A DNA stretch of 64,000 nucleotides. Origin: Massilia terrae (GTDB lineage Bacteria > Pseudomonadota > Gammaproteobacteria > Burkholderiales > Burkholderiaceae_D). Position 1 is the stretch's first letter. Each line of letters begins with the position of its first letter. The notes under the pieces are model-generated. The model did no database searches. It had not been told where the DNA came from and saw only the letters and a list, made by a program, of their open reading frames with translations. The DNA is taken from positions 62,001-126,000 of the forward strand of contig NZ_JANUGU010000006.1 of NCBI RefSeq assembly GCF_024753145.1, written 5' to 3'. Shown here one piece after another: positions 51,349 through 60,636 of this stretch. Position numbers and translations under genes: made by a program.

Positions 51349-53844
51349 TCAGAACGCGTAGTTCGCGCGGCCGTACACGTAGCGGCCGTTGTGGCCGTAC
51401 GGTCCGAAGTTCGGGAACGGCGTGTTGCTGGTGGTGTTGAGGAACACCGGCAAGGTCTCCGGATACGCGTTGAACAGGTTGTCGGCCCCCAGCGCGAAGG
51501 TCAGCTTCTTGTTCCAGGTGTAGCGCGCTTCCAGGTCGACCACCGTCTTCGGCGCAATCGTCCAGTCGAAGGCCGCCGTGGTGCCCGGCGACAGCACTTC
51601 GCCGTAACGGGTCGCACGCAGCGTCGCACCGACCGCACCCAGCGACCAGTTCATGCTCGCGGTCAGCTTGTTCTTCGGCTGGCCTTTTTCCAGCGTCAGC
51701 ACGTTGACCCGGTCGAACAGCGAGGGCGACGGCGACAGCGCGGCCAGCTGCACCGAGGTCGGCACCTTGGTCACGTCGGTCTTGTTCACCGAACCGGCCA
51801 GGGTGAAGTCGAACTTGCCGCTGGCGCCGGCGTTGTACGGCACGTTCAGCACCGCGTCCACGCCCTGGGTGCGGGTGTCCACGCCGTTGATGAAGAAGCG
51901 CCCGCCGCCGATGCCGATGAAGCCCTGCTTGGTCAGGTAGTCGCGCACATTGGCCTGGGTCAGGTTCTCCGACAGGATGATGCGGTCCTTGACCCGGACC
52001 CGGTAGGCGTCCACCGTCAGGCTGACGTTGTCGATGCGGAACACCGTGCCGAAGGAGAAGTTCACCGACTTCTCGGCCTTCAGCGGCTTGGCGCCGAGCG
52101 CCACCGCGACCGGGTCGGTCGGCCGGAAGGTGGTGATCTCGAACGGCACGCCGTTGATGAAGTTGGTCGAGGTGGCGGTGAAGTTCTGCTGCTGCGGCGA
52201 CGGCGCGCGGAAACCGTTCTGCACCGAGCCGCGCAGCGCGAACGCCTTCGAGAAGTCGTAGCGGCCGGCCAGCTTGCCCGACAGGTTGTTGCCGAAGTCC
52301 GAGTAGTGCTCGCCGCGGACCGCCACCGAACCGAGGAATTCCTTGGTCAGGTTGGCTTCGAGGTCGACGAAGGCGCCGACCGCGGTGCGGGCCGAGTTCA
52401 CGGCGTTGGCCGGACGGAAGCCCGGGAACACCTGCGAGCCCGGCGCCGCCGGGGAGCCGTTCGGGAGCACCACGCCGCCGTAGCGGTAGGAGTCCGGTTC
52501 TCCGGCCGACAGGCTGTAGGTCTCGCGGCGCGCCTCGGCGCCCACCGCCACGTTCAGCGGCGAGGCCAGGCTGGCCATGTCGATGCTGCGCACCCCGGTC
52601 AGGTTGAGCACCGTCTGGTCATACGAGAAACCGCCGGCGTCGAACACGGTCTTGCTGGTCGGGCCGATCGAGGCGTTCAGCGTGTTCTGGATCTCGAAGG
52701 ACATGGTGTTGCGGCCATAGCCGAGCGAAGCGTCCATGTCCCACTGGCCCGCCGACCAACTCACCCCGCCCAGCGCGCTGTAGTCCTGCACATTCGGCGC
52801 GATGATCGGCAGGAAGCCGTTCGGGTAGATCGAAGGCACGTTGCGGCTGTCCTGGGCGGGGCGGAAGAAGCCGGCCGAGCGCGAGTTGCGGTCCTGGTAG
52901 CTGGCCCAGCCGTAGATCTTGACCCCGCCCTCGAGGTTGTTGCCGGCGTTGGCGAAGAAGGTCGACTGCTTGATCTCCGGGTCGCCGTACCAGGCGTCGA
53001 AGCGGTTCACGGTCAGCTCGCGCGGATCGAAGGCGCCGTTGACCTTCGGGTACTGCTGGCGCATGTCGTAGCCGCTGCGCTCGGTGTGGGCCTGGTCCTT
53101 GTACTCGGCGGCGATGGTGATGTAGCCGCTGTCGCCCCATGGCAGGCCTTTCCAGGCGCTGACGGTGGCGGTCTGGCCGTCGGTGCGCTTGCGCGAGTTG
53201 GGCGCGGTCCAGGTGCCGCCGGCCGGCGCGGCGTCGTTCTTCAGGTCGTAGCGGGTCAGGTAGCCGCCGTAGGTGACGGTGCCTTCGCCGCCCGTGCGGT
53301 CGGTGCGCAGGCGGATGTTGACCACGCCGGAGATCGCGTCCGAGCCATACTGGGCCGCGGCGCCGTCGCGCAGCACCTCGACGCTCTTCACGATCGCGGT
53401 CGGGATGGTGTTCATGTCCACCGCCGCCGAGCCGCGCCCGATCGAGCCGTTCAGGTTCACCAGCGAGGAGGCGTGGCGGCGCTTGGAGTTGATCAGCACC
53501 AGGGTCTGGTCCGGGGCCATGCCGCGCAGGGTGGCGGGGCGGATCGTGTCGGTGCCGTCGGTCAGTGCCGGGCGCGGAAAGTTCAGCGAGGGCAGGGCGA
53601 CCGACAGGGCTTGGTTCAGTTCGGTGGAGCCGGCATTCTTCAGCGTATCGGCCGAGATGACATCCACCGGGGCGGTGGTGTCGAGCACGCTGCGGTTGGC
53701 AACGCGGGTGCCGGTGACGACCACGACAGCCGGTTCGGCCGTGGTGGTGGTGGAGGTTTCCTGGGCCCATGCGCCGTCGGCTGCGAACAGCGCGGCAATG
53801 GCGAGCGCCATCGCTTGTTTCTGCATCTTGGTATTTTTCTGCAT
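51349..53844 (-). CDS. TonB-dependent outer-membrane receptor
   Basis: An 831-residue protein. A signal peptide ends around DGAWAQ, then PAVVVVTGTRVANRSVLDTTAPVDVI starts the plug, with TLVLINSKRRHASSLVN and VEVLRDGAAAQYGSDAISGVVNIRLR. The barrel ends in GRYVYGRANYAF. It is of the large iTonB/oar-like class. Its start lies 19 bases into a predicted leader with little space to a TTG-rich region and no divergent partner; the DUF808 gene upstream is on the same strand, 137 bases away. Substrate unknown. Confidence 0.9.
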   Translation of the reverse strand: MQKNTKMQKQAMALAIAALFAADGAWAQETSTTTTAEPAVVVVTGTRVANRSVLDTTAPVDVISADTLKNAGSTELNQALSVALPSLNFPRPALTDGTDTIRPATLRGMAPDQTLVLINSKRRHASSLVNLNGSIGRGSAAVDMNTIPTAIVKSVEVLRDGAAAQYGSDAISGVVNIRLRTDRTGGEGTVTYGGYLTRYDLKNDAAPAGGTWTAPNSRKRTDGQTATVSAWKGLPWGDSGYITIAAEYKDQAHTERSGYDMRQQYPKVNGAFDPRELTVNRFDAWYGDPEIKQSTFFANAGNNLEGGVKIYGWASYQDRNSRSAGFFRPAQDSRNVPSIYPNGFLPIIAPNVQDYSALGGVSWSAGQWDMDASLGYGRNTMSFEIQNTLNASIGPTSKTVFDAGGFSYDQTVLNLTGVRSIDMASLASPLNVAVGAEARRETYSLSAGEPDSYRYGGVVLPNGSPAAPGSQVFPGFRPANAVNSARTAVGAFVDLEANLTKEFLGSVAVRGEHYSDFGNNLSGKLAGRYDFSKAFALRGSVQNGFRAPSPQQQNFTATSTNFINGVPFEITTFRPTDPVAVALGAKPLKAEKSVNFSFGTVFRIDNVSLTVDAYRVRVKDRIILSENLTQANVRDYLTKQGFIGIGGGRFFINGVDTRTQGVDAVLNVPYNAGASGKFDFTLAGSVNKTDVTKVPTSVQLAALSPSPSLFDRVNVLTLEKGQPKNKLTASMNWSLGAVGATLRATRYGEVLSPGTTAAFDWTIAPKTVVDLEARYTWNKKLTFALGADNLFNAYPETLPVFLNTTSNTPFPNFGPYGHNGRYVYGRANYAF

Positions 53845-53981
53845 GCGTTTTTCCCTTGGTTGATGTGTGCCCTTATGCGTTTTCCGTATTCGCGGGCACG
53901 TTATCGATACTGGGTCGCACGGCAGGGCGTGTCAATGCATAAACATTGCCGATGTGAAGAATTGTGAGGATTTACAACAGC

Positions 53982-54911
53982 TCAGCGCCCCGGCAGCCAG
54001 CGCCGCACCAGACTGACGGCCGCCAGCACCAGGGCGCCGGTGGCGACGCCGGCCAGCGCGTCGATGACGGTCGGGGCGGCCGCGGCCAGCAGCCGGCCGG
54101 CGCCGGGGATGTCCGCCAGCGCCGCCGCGGCCGCCTCGGCCAGGTGGTGCAGCGGCGCCAGCGCATGCCCGAGGATGCCGCCGCCGACCATGAACATGGC
54201 GACCGTGCCGAGCACCGACAGCGCCTTCATCAGGCGCGGGGCCGCGGCCAGCAGCAGCCGTCCCAGGGCCTGGGTGGCGGCGCCGGCGCGCCGGCTCAGG
54301 TAGAGGCCGGCGTCGTCCAGCTTGACGATGCCCGCCACCACGCCGTACACCCCGACCGTCATCAGCACCGCCACCGCGGCCAGCACCGCCACCTGCTGCA
54401 TGAAAGGCGCGTGGGCCACGGTGCCGAGCGCGATCACGATGATTTCGGCCGACAGGATGAAGTCGGTGCGCACCGCGCCCTTGATCTTGTCGCGTTCCAG
54501 CGCGAACAGGTCCTGCTCGCCCGCGGCCAGCGCGGCCGCCAGCGCGGCCTCGTGGGCGGCGTCCTCGTCCGCGCCGTGCAGGAATTTGTGGGCCAGCTTC
54601 TCGACGCCTTCGTAGCACAGGAAGGCGCCGCCCACCATCAGCAGCGGGGTCACGGCCCAGGGGATGAAGGCCGAGATCGCCAGCGCGGCCGGCACCAGGA
54701 TCGCCTTGTTGCGTAGCGAGCCGACGGCCACCGCCCACACCACCGGCAGCTCGCGCTCGGCGCGCACGCCGGCGACCTGCTGGGCGTTGAGGGCGAGGTC
54801 GTCGCCAAGCACGCCGGCGGTCTTCTTGGCCGCCAGCTTGCTCATCAGTGCCACGTCGTCGAGGACGCTTGCGATATCGTCGATCAATGCCAGCAGGCTG
54901 CCAGTGGCCAT
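53982..54911 (-). CDS. DUF808 (YedI-like) membrane protein
   Basis: A 309-residue protein. The start MATGSLLALIDDIASVLDDVALMSKLAAKKTAGVLGDDLALNAQQV is diagnostic for YedI/DUF808. It has about six hydrophobic segments, and CYEGVEKLAHKFLHG is a conserved loop. Function unknown. It lies 137 bases before the TonB receptor gene and is divergent from the BrnA-like gene at 55107. Confidence 0.9.
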   Translation of the reverse strand: MATGSLLALIDDIASVLDDVALMSKLAAKKTAGVLGDDLALNAQQVAGVRAERELPVVWAVAVGSLRNKAILVPAALAISAFIPWAVTPLLMVGGAFLCYEGVEKLAHKFLHGADEDAAHEAALAAALAAGEQDLFALERDKIKGAVRTDFILSAEIIVIALGTVAHAPFMQQVAVLAAVAVLMTVGVYGVVAGIVKLDDAGLYLSRRAGAATQALGRLLLAAAPRLMKALSVLGTVAMFMVGGGILGHALAPLHHLAEAAAAALADIPGAGRLLAAAAPTVIDALAGVATGALVLAAVSLVRRWLPGR

Positions 54912-55106
54912 GCGGTTCTCCGTTATAGTAATTGCATCATCTTAAACGAGCCGGGCCGTGCGCCGGCCGCGTCCGCCCACGTTTTTCTGCATTTCAGGCG
55001 GCGTTTTATGCATCTCGTCGCGCGGCGCTGCCCTTGGCGGACGCTGGTATGTATTGTTCAAGCTCCAACGCTGCCGAGGTGCAGCATTGTCTACGAAGGA
55101 GATGAC

Positions 55107-55328
55107 ATGAACGCAGACCAGCAGATCCAGCAGATCACCGCCGCCATCCAACCGCGCCGCGTGCGCCCGCCGAAGCGCAAGACCCGTATCACCATCTATC
55201 TGGACGACGAGGTGCTCAAGGAATTCCGCGCCCTGTCCGAGCGCTGCGGCACCGGCTACCAGACCCTGATCAACGCCGCGCTGCGCAGCGGCCTGCACAA
55301 TCCGGTGGTCCCGGCAGCCCTCGCGTAA
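55107..55328 (+). CDS. BrnA-like ribbon-helix-helix antitoxin, orphan
   Basis: A 73-residue protein. RITIYLDDEVLKEFRALSERCGTGYQTLINAALRSGL (about 28-64) is a BrnA/CopG-type RHH fold. BrnA is the antitoxin of BrnT, an RelE-like RNase encoded upstream in typical pairs. No BrnT frame is seen in the 195 bases upstream, so this is an orphan, perhaps a plain DNA-binding regulator or one that neutralises a remote toxin. ATG follows AAGGAG. Precedes HU by 133 bases. Confidence 0.8.
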   Translation: MNADQQIQQITAAIQPRRVRPPKRKTRITIYLDDEVLKEFRALSERCGTGYQTLINAALRSGLHNPVVPAALA

Positions 55329-55461
55329 GCACGACCGCGGCCCCGCGAAAACGTCGCGAACCTGTCACAGCGGGGCTTCCTTCCAGGTCGATGCTGCTTA
55401 AAAGATTACATGCAGAAATATTTATGCTAATCTTCGGGCTCTTTTAACCCTGGAGGGACTT

Positions 55462-55746
55462 ATGAAAAAAGGCGAACTGATCGCAGAATTTGCGAAACGT
55501 ACTGAGATGTCCGGCGCCGCTGCCAATACCGCAGTGAACACCGTCATCGAGATCATCACCGAGCGCCTGAAAAAGGGCGAGACCGTCGGTATCACCGGCT
55601 TCGGCACTTTCTCGGTCAGCAAGCGCGCTGCCCGTAAAGGCCGCAACCCGTCGACCGGCGAAGTGATCAAGATCGCAGCGTCGAAGACCCCGAAGTTTGC
55701 TGCCGGCGCGACCCTGAAGGCCGCCGTCAATCCGAAGAAGAAGTAA
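55462..55746 (+). CDS. HU family nucleoid DNA-binding protein
   Basis: A 94-residue HU protein: MKKGELIAEFAKRTEMSGAAANTAVNTVIEIITERLKKGETVGITGFGTFSVSKRAARKGRNPSTGE, with the GFGTF hinge and the RNPSTGE DNA-binding arm. It ends with a lysine tail (NPKKK). HU bends and compacts DNA. ATG follows GGAGGG. An AT-rich promoter precedes. Not specific to this locus; a chromosomal gene. Confidence 0.95.
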   Translation: MKKGELIAEFAKRTEMSGAAANTAVNTVIEIITERLKKGETVGITGFGTFSVSKRAARKGRNPSTGEVIKIAASKTPKFAAGATLKAAVNPKKK

Positions 55747-55842
55747 TTCTCTCTTCGCTGGCATGGCCGCAGCCCGGCGCCCGCCGGCGGCTGCGCGCCA
55801 CGCCTTGTTCCACCCCGCCTTGTTTTCCCCCCGCCTTACCCC

Positions 55843-56481
55843 ATGAGTTTCACCACCTGGATCGCTTTTGTCATTGCCGGTACGCTGATCGCCATCTCTC
55901 CAGGCTCCGGCGCAGTGCTATCGATGTCGCACGGTCTGGCGTACGGCGTGAGGAAGGCCAGCGGCACCGTGCTCGGCCTGCAGCTGGGGCTGCTGCTGGT
56001 GTTCGCCATCGCCGGCGCCGGGGTCGGCTCGCTGCTGCTGGCATCCGAACTGGCGTTCGCGGTGGTCAAGACCATCGGCGCGCTGTACCTGATCTGGCTC
56101 GGCCTGTCGCAGTGGCGCTCGCAGGCCCACGCCAGCGCCGTGTCGACCGAAGGCATGGCGGCCCATCCCTCGTTCGGCAAGCGCGTGCTGACCGGCTTCC
56201 TGACCAACGCCACCAATCCCAAGGGCATCATCTTCATGGTCGCCGTGCTGCCCGGCTTCATCGACAAGGACGCGGCCCTGCTGCCGCAGCTGGTGATTTT
56301 GGGCCTGACCATGATGACCATCGATACCATCGTGATGCATGGCTACGCCTTCCTGGCCTCGTCGATGCAGCGCTTCTTCCGCGATCCGCACGCGGTCAAG
56401 CTGCAGAACCGTTTCTTCGGCGGCGTGCTGATGGTGGTGGGCGCCCTGCTGTTCTTCGTCAAGCGCGGCCACCATGCCTGA
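55843..56481 (+). CDS. LysE/RhtB family exporter
   Basis: A 212-residue membrane protein. IAFVIAGTLIAISPGSGAVLSMSHGLAYGVRKASGTVLGLQLG and FLTNATNPKGIIFMVAVLPGFI are the family marks. It exports amino acids such as homoserine or leucine. ATG 55843 with no strong ribosome site (CTTACCCC before it). Single gene between HU and the DUF6600 gene, same direction. Confidence 0.9.
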   Translation: MSFTTWIAFVIAGTLIAISPGSGAVLSMSHGLAYGVRKASGTVLGLQLGLLLVFAIAGAGVGSLLLASELAFAVVKTIGALYLIWLGLSQWRSQAHASAVSTEGMAAHPSFGKRVLTGFLTNATNPKGIIFMVAVLPGFIDKDAALLPQLVILGLTMMTIDTIVMHGYAFLASSMQRFFRDPHAVKLQNRFFGGVLMVVGALLFFVKRGHHA

Positions 56482-56605
56482 GCAGGCCCGCGTAACGGTA
56501 GGCGATCCTTTGCAACTTTCTGTAACTCACGTTTCGCTGTAAGGACGCTTGCGCTGTAATCACCGTGCGGGGCTTCGTCCCGCATTCCTTCCTGGAGCCG
56601 ATGCG

Positions 56606-58600
56606 ATGCGCACCCGATTGCTGAAAACCCTCTTGGCACTGGCGTTTGCCGGCGCCTCCGTGTCCGCGCTGGCGGACGATATCCCGTCGCTGGCCGGGCG
56701 GGTCGCGCTGGCCCAGGGGCCGGTCGGCATCAGCATGGAAGGGGGCGAGTCGATGCCCGCCCAGCTCAACTGGCCGGTGACCGCCGGCTCGCTGGTCACC
56801 ACCGCGCGCGGCGCGCGCACCGAGCTGCAGGCCGGCGGCGCCTTCATCCGGCTCGACGGCGACAGCTCGCTGGAAGTGCTGCAGCTGGACGAAGGCAGCC
56901 TGCGCCTGCGCCTGCACTACGGCAGCGCCAACATCCGCATCATCGATCCGGGCATGCTGGCCGGCTTCGAGCTGAGCACGCCGGAAGGCCGCGTCACGCT
57001 GCAGGAGCCGGGCCGGATCCGGGTCGACGCCGAACGCATGGCCGACACCAGCAGCGTCACCGTGATCGAGGGCATGGCCCGGGTCGAAGGCGGCGGCGCC
57101 AGCCTGGTCCTGCGCACCGGCAAGCGCGCCGACCTGCGCGACGACGACGTGCGCACCTTTGCCGCCGGCCGCGACGAATTCGACGACTGGTCGCTGGCGC
57201 GCGACCGCATCGACGACGCCGCCATCGCCACCCGCTACGTGAGTCCGGACATGACCGGCTACACCGACCTCGACCGCTACGGCAACTGGCAGACCGATCC
57301 GGAATACGGTGCGCTGTGGTTCCCGACGGTGGCGGCCGGCTGGACGCCGTACAGCGACGGCAGCTGGGTCTGGATCGATCCCTGGGGCTGGACCTGGGTC
57401 GACAACGCCCCGTGGGGCTACGCGCCCTTCCACTACGGCCGCTGGCTGTTCGTGCGCGAGCGCTGGTGCTGGGTGCCGGGACACCGCGAGCGCCATCCGG
57501 TGTGGTCGCCGGCGCTGGTGGGCTGGGTCGGCGGCGACAGCTGGCGCTTCGACCGCCACAACCGGCCGATGCCGGGGCGCGGCTGGTATCCGCTGACGCC
57601 GCATGACCGTTTCGTGCCCTCGTTCCGTATGTCGGACGAGCGCCTGCGCCGCCTGAATGTCGACGTGCGGCCCGATCCGCGCCGCCGCGACGAGGAACGG
57701 CGCGGCCTGACCGTGGTGCCGCAGGACCAGTTCAGCCAGCGCGGCCGGGTACAGGTCGCCAACGTGCCGCATTCGACCGGCCTGCCGCCGGGGATCACGC
57801 GCCAGCTGCAGAACGCCGCGCCGCCCGCGGCCCCGGCCTTTGTGCGCGACCGCGACGGGCGGCGCGACGAGCGCGGCGGCTTCGAGCATCGCTGGCAGAA
57901 CGGGCAGCAGCCGACCCAGGTGCTGACCGCGCCGTCGCTGCCGCGCGCGCCGCAGCAGGGTGTGCCGGCCCCGCAGCCGCAGTTCCGCGGCGAGGAGGGC
58001 CGTCGTCCGATGCCGCAACAGGCCGCACCCGCGCAGCCGGTCCCGCAGCAATGGCATGACCGCCGTGCCGAGGAAGGCCGCCCGCAGGCGCCGGTGATGA
58101 GCGCTCCGCAGCAGGCCGCGCCGGCCCAGCCGTCCCCGCAGCAGTGGCGCGACCGTCGCGACGAGCAGCGCCCGCAGGCGGTGCTGGGCGCGCCGCCGGT
58201 GGCCGTACCGCAGCCGGCGCCGGCCGCGGCCCCGGTCCAGCCGGCGCCGCAGCAATGGCAGGAGCGCCGCCAGCGTTTCGACGACGAGCGCCGCCAGCGT
58301 TTCGAGGAAGAGCGCCGCCAGATGGGCGCCGCGACGCCGGGCGAACGCTTCGAACGCCGCCGCGAGCAGGTGCAGATGCCGGCGCCGGCCCCGCAGCCGG
58401 TGCAGCTGTCGCAGCCGGTGCAGCCGATCCCGGCCCCGCCGCCGGTGATTCCGCGCCAGCAGCCGATGCAGGCGCCGCCGCCGGTGGTCCAGCACTTCCA
58501 GCCGATGCCGGCGCCGCGGCCGGTGATGCAGGCCGAGCGTCCCGCGCCGGCCCCTCGCAGCGAGCCGCACGAGGATCAAAAGAGGCAGGACCAGAGGTAG
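56606..58600 (+). CDS. FecR-like/DUF6600 envelope protein with Pro/Gln-rich tail
   Basis: A 664-residue protein. Signal peptide ends at ALADD (about 24). Residues 30-190 are a FecR-like beta domain (GRVALAQGPVGIS, then SSLEVLQLDEGSLRLRLHYG). Residues about 215-330 hold a Trp-rich DUF6600 region (YGALWFPTVAAGWTPYSDGSWVWIDPWGWTWVDNAPWGYAPFHYGRW). Residues 420-660 are low-complexity Pro/Gln/Arg (PQQWRDRRDEQ, QQWQERRQRFDDERRQRFEEERRQ), probably disordered. Membrane or periplasmic, maybe binding cell wall. No fecI-type sigma gene beside it. Start set at ATG 56606 with GGAG upstream. Confidence 0.88.
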   Translation: MRTRLLKTLLALAFAGASVSALADDIPSLAGRVALAQGPVGISMEGGESMPAQLNWPVTAGSLVTTARGARTELQAGGAFIRLDGDSSLEVLQLDEGSLRLRLHYGSANIRIIDPGMLAGFELSTPEGRVTLQEPGRIRVDAERMADTSSVTVIEGMARVEGGGASLVLRTGKRADLRDDDVRTFAAGRDEFDDWSLARDRIDDAAIATRYVSPDMTGYTDLDRYGNWQTDPEYGALWFPTVAAGWTPYSDGSWVWIDPWGWTWVDNAPWGYAPFHYGRWLFVRERWCWVPGHRERHPVWSPALVGWVGGDSWRFDRHNRPMPGRGWYPLTPHDRFVPSFRMSDERLRRLNVDVRPDPRRRDEERRGLTVVPQDQFSQRGRVQVANVPHSTGLPPGITRQLQNAAPPAAPAFVRDRDGRRDERGGFEHRWQNGQQPTQVLTAPSLPRAPQQGVPAPQPQFRGEEGRRPMPQQAAPAQPVPQQWHDRRAEEGRPQAPVMSAPQQAAPAQPSPQQWRDRRDEQRPQAVLGAPPVAVPQPAPAAAPVQPAPQQWQERRQRFDDERRQRFEEERRQMGAATPGERFERRREQVQMPAPAPQPVQLSQPVQPIPAPPPVIPRQQPMQAPPPVVQHFQPMPAPRPVMQAERPAPAPRSEPHEDQKRQDQR

Positions 58601-58973
58601 TCTGTCGCGTCAATACGCATTCCAGGCGGCCAAAAGTGCAATTCGTCTCAAGCCGATGGCAGCCGGGAAGGCGCTTGGATACAGTGGCAACATCGAAAGC
58701 GCAGCGATGCGCAACGCAGCAGCGGTACGGCGGCGCAATGCCCCCTACCTCCTTGCGTTCTCTCTCCGGGTTTCGATTGTCCCGCTACTCCATGATGGAA
58801 TAGTTTAGGCCGGCTTCGTCGCCGGCCTTTTTTTTGGGCAATCGCGCGAACAGGACCGTCGTGATCAATAGTGTTGTGCGTGCGCCGCGATGCAGCGCCG
58901 CGTGTGTTGTATCTTCAATAGCGGGCTCAACAATTCTGCCGAGCCCGGCCATCACACGACGGAAGGAAATCCC
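58601..58973. other. Gene-free region with a terminator
   Basis: 373 bases without a credible gene. It holds a rho-independent terminator at 58807-58835 and the promoter of the cyanophycinase-like gene. Confidence 0.7.
58807..58835 (+). terminator. Rho-independent terminator
   Basis: GGCCGGC TTCGTC GCCGGCC followed by a run of eight T, downstream of the DUF6600 gene. Strong in form. Confidence 0.88.
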
Positions 58974-59996
58974 ATGACATCATTCACGCGCGTGCGCCGG
59001 CTCTTTGCCAGCGCTTGCTGGACCGGCATGCTTGCCCTCGGCCTTTGCTTCGCGCCGCCGGCCCATGCGGAAAAGCCCTACAAGTATTTTGCTGTCGGCG
59101 ACACGACCGACGTCGTGCTGGCGCGTCCGCCTTTGCCCGCGCTGGTGCTGATGGGCGGCGGCCCGGACGTCGACGACGCCTTCAAGTGGATGATCAAGAA
59201 GGGCGGCGGCGGCAACTTCGTGGTCATCCGCGCCACCGGCACCGATGCCTACAATCCCTACATCTACGCGATGGGCGGGGTGCGCTCGGTCGAGACCATC
59301 ATCGTGCCGAGCCGCGAGGCGGCCAGCGATCCCTTCGTGCTGCAACGGGTGCGTGGCGCGGAAGCGCTGTTCATTGCCGGCGGCGACCAGAGCGACTACA
59401 TCCGGTTCTGGAAGGACACGCCGCTGTCGGCCGCCTTGCAAGACCTAGCCAACCGCAACATTCCACTCGGCGGCACCAGCGCCGGCCTCGCTGTGCTCGG
59501 GCAGTTCATCTATTCCGGCCTGAACCAGTCGGTGACCTCCGCCGACGCCCTGGCCGATCCCTTCAACAAGAACATCACGCTGGACCGCGATTTCCTGGCG
59601 CTTCCGCCGCTGAGCCGGGCGCTCACGGATTCGCACCTCGACGCCCGCGACCGCATGGGACGGCTGGTGACCTTCCTGGCGCGCGTGGTGAACGACGGCT
59701 GGACCAGCATGGCGCGCGGCGTCGGCATCGATGTCGAGACCGCGCTGCTGGTCGAGAACGGCCAGGCGACGCGGGTCGGCGCCGGGTCCGCGTATTTCCT
59801 GCAGACGGTAGGCCTGCCACAGGTGTGTGCGCCCAAGACGCCGCTGACCTACCTGAATCTCGGTGTCCAGCGGCTCTCGGGGACGGGCAGCTTTGACCTG
59901 AACAACTGGGCCGGCTACGGCTCCACCGTCAACTATTCAGTCTCGGCGGTGAAGGGCGACCTGGTATCGACCCAGGCAGGGGGCGCGGTGTATTGA
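58974..59996 (+). CDS. Cyanophycinase-like peptidase S51 protein, exported
   Basis: A 340-residue protein with a signal peptide (ACWTGMLALGLCFAPPAHA). The S51 core reads PALVLMGGGPDVDDAFKWM, VIRATGTDAYNPYI, FIAGGDQSDYIRFW, then GGTSAGLAVLGQF with the nucleophile Ser of GTSAG. The family includes cyanophycinase and dipeptidase E. Cyanophycin is intracellular, so this exported form probably acts on external peptides or polymers. ATG with GGAAGGAAA. Preceded by a terminator and followed by a converging gene for a charged periplasmic protein. Confidence 0.85.
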   Translation: MTSFTRVRRLFASACWTGMLALGLCFAPPAHAEKPYKYFAVGDTTDVVLARPPLPALVLMGGGPDVDDAFKWMIKKGGGGNFVVIRATGTDAYNPYIYAMGGVRSVETIIVPSREAASDPFVLQRVRGAEALFIAGGDQSDYIRFWKDTPLSAALQDLANRNIPLGGTSAGLAVLGQFIYSGLNQSVTSADALADPFNKNITLDRDFLALPPLSRALTDSHLDARDRMGRLVTFLARVVNDGWTSMARGVGIDVETALLVENGQATRVGAGSAYFLQTVGLPQVCAPKTPLTYLNLGVQRLSGTGSFDLNNWAGYGSTVNYSVSAVKGDLVSTQAGGAVY

Positions 59997-60033
59997 TTCC
60001 CCGTGAGTTTGCCTCACGGGACTTGCCAACGCT

Positions 60034-60519
60034 TCAGTGGATTTGCGCAGCGTCCTGGTTGCGCTTGGCGACTTCGGCCTTGCGTTCGGCCCGTTCGCCG
60101 GCCAGGGCGGCCCTGTCGTGTGCACGGTCGCTCCGTTCGGCCGCGATTTCCTTGCGGTCGTGGCGGGCGTCGCGCGCGGCGATTTTCGCTTCCTTCATTT
60201 CGTGCCGGCGCGCGTGATCGAGCTTGCGCGCATCCTTCAGGTCGCCCCGCGCCACCAGCGCGTCTTCACGCCGCTGGTCGATGCGCGCGTCGCGCTTTTC
60301 CATCTTGACCGCGGTCCGGTCGTGGGCGGCATCGCGCTTTTCCAATGCAATCGCCGCGTTGTCCTGGCGAATATCGCGACGGTCCGCCTTGATGTCGCGC
60401 GTGTCGTGCCGGATCGCCGCGTTGTCCGCCCTCACCTGGCCGACCGGGTTATTTTGTGCGTAAGCGCTGGCGCCGATGACGGACAAGAGGCCTGCGACGA
60501 GCATGACGGTGGTTTTCAT
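60034..60519 (-). CDS. Highly charged exported coiled-coil-like protein
   Basis: A 161-residue protein. A signal peptide (TTVMLVAGLLSVIGASAYAQ) is followed by a chain almost wholly made of Asp, Arg, Lys, Ala and Glu in repeats such as RHDTRDIKADRRDIRQD and DARIDQRREDALVARGDL. Periodicity is near seven with D/R alternation, so a long single helix is likely. There is no Cys or Trp. No family recognised beyond similar short secreted repeat proteins in Massilia-like genomes. Function unknown, possibly a periplasmic stress or envelope protein. It converges with the S51 gene. Confidence 0.75.
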   Translation of the reverse strand: MKTTVMLVAGLLSVIGASAYAQNNPVGQVRADNAAIRHDTRDIKADRRDIRQDNAAIALEKRDAAHDRTAVKMEKRDARIDQRREDALVARGDLKDARKLDHARRHEMKEAKIAARDARHDRKEIAAERSDRAHDRAALAGERAERKAEVAKRNQDAAQIH

Positions 60520-60636
60520 GGTTCTATCTCCTGGATGTGGGGCGATGCACGATTTGCGTCGCTTGAGCCAATAACGTGCGCTCTTCCGTCCGGGCCGACC
60601 ACGAAAGGTGTAAGGATTGTAAGCAAAGATTGCCGC

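Noticed and set aside
51391..53967. An 858-codon plus-strand frame
   Set aside because: Antisense shadow of the third TonB receptor; composition is that of reversed high-GC coding sequence.
54912..55106. A BrnT toxin gene before the BrnA-like gene
   Set aside because: No frame of about 90 codons with a RelE-like pattern exists in either orientation in this gap.
56459..58579. A 706-codon minus-strand frame
   Set aside because: Shadow of the FecR/DUF6600 gene; low-complexity Arg/Leu sequence.
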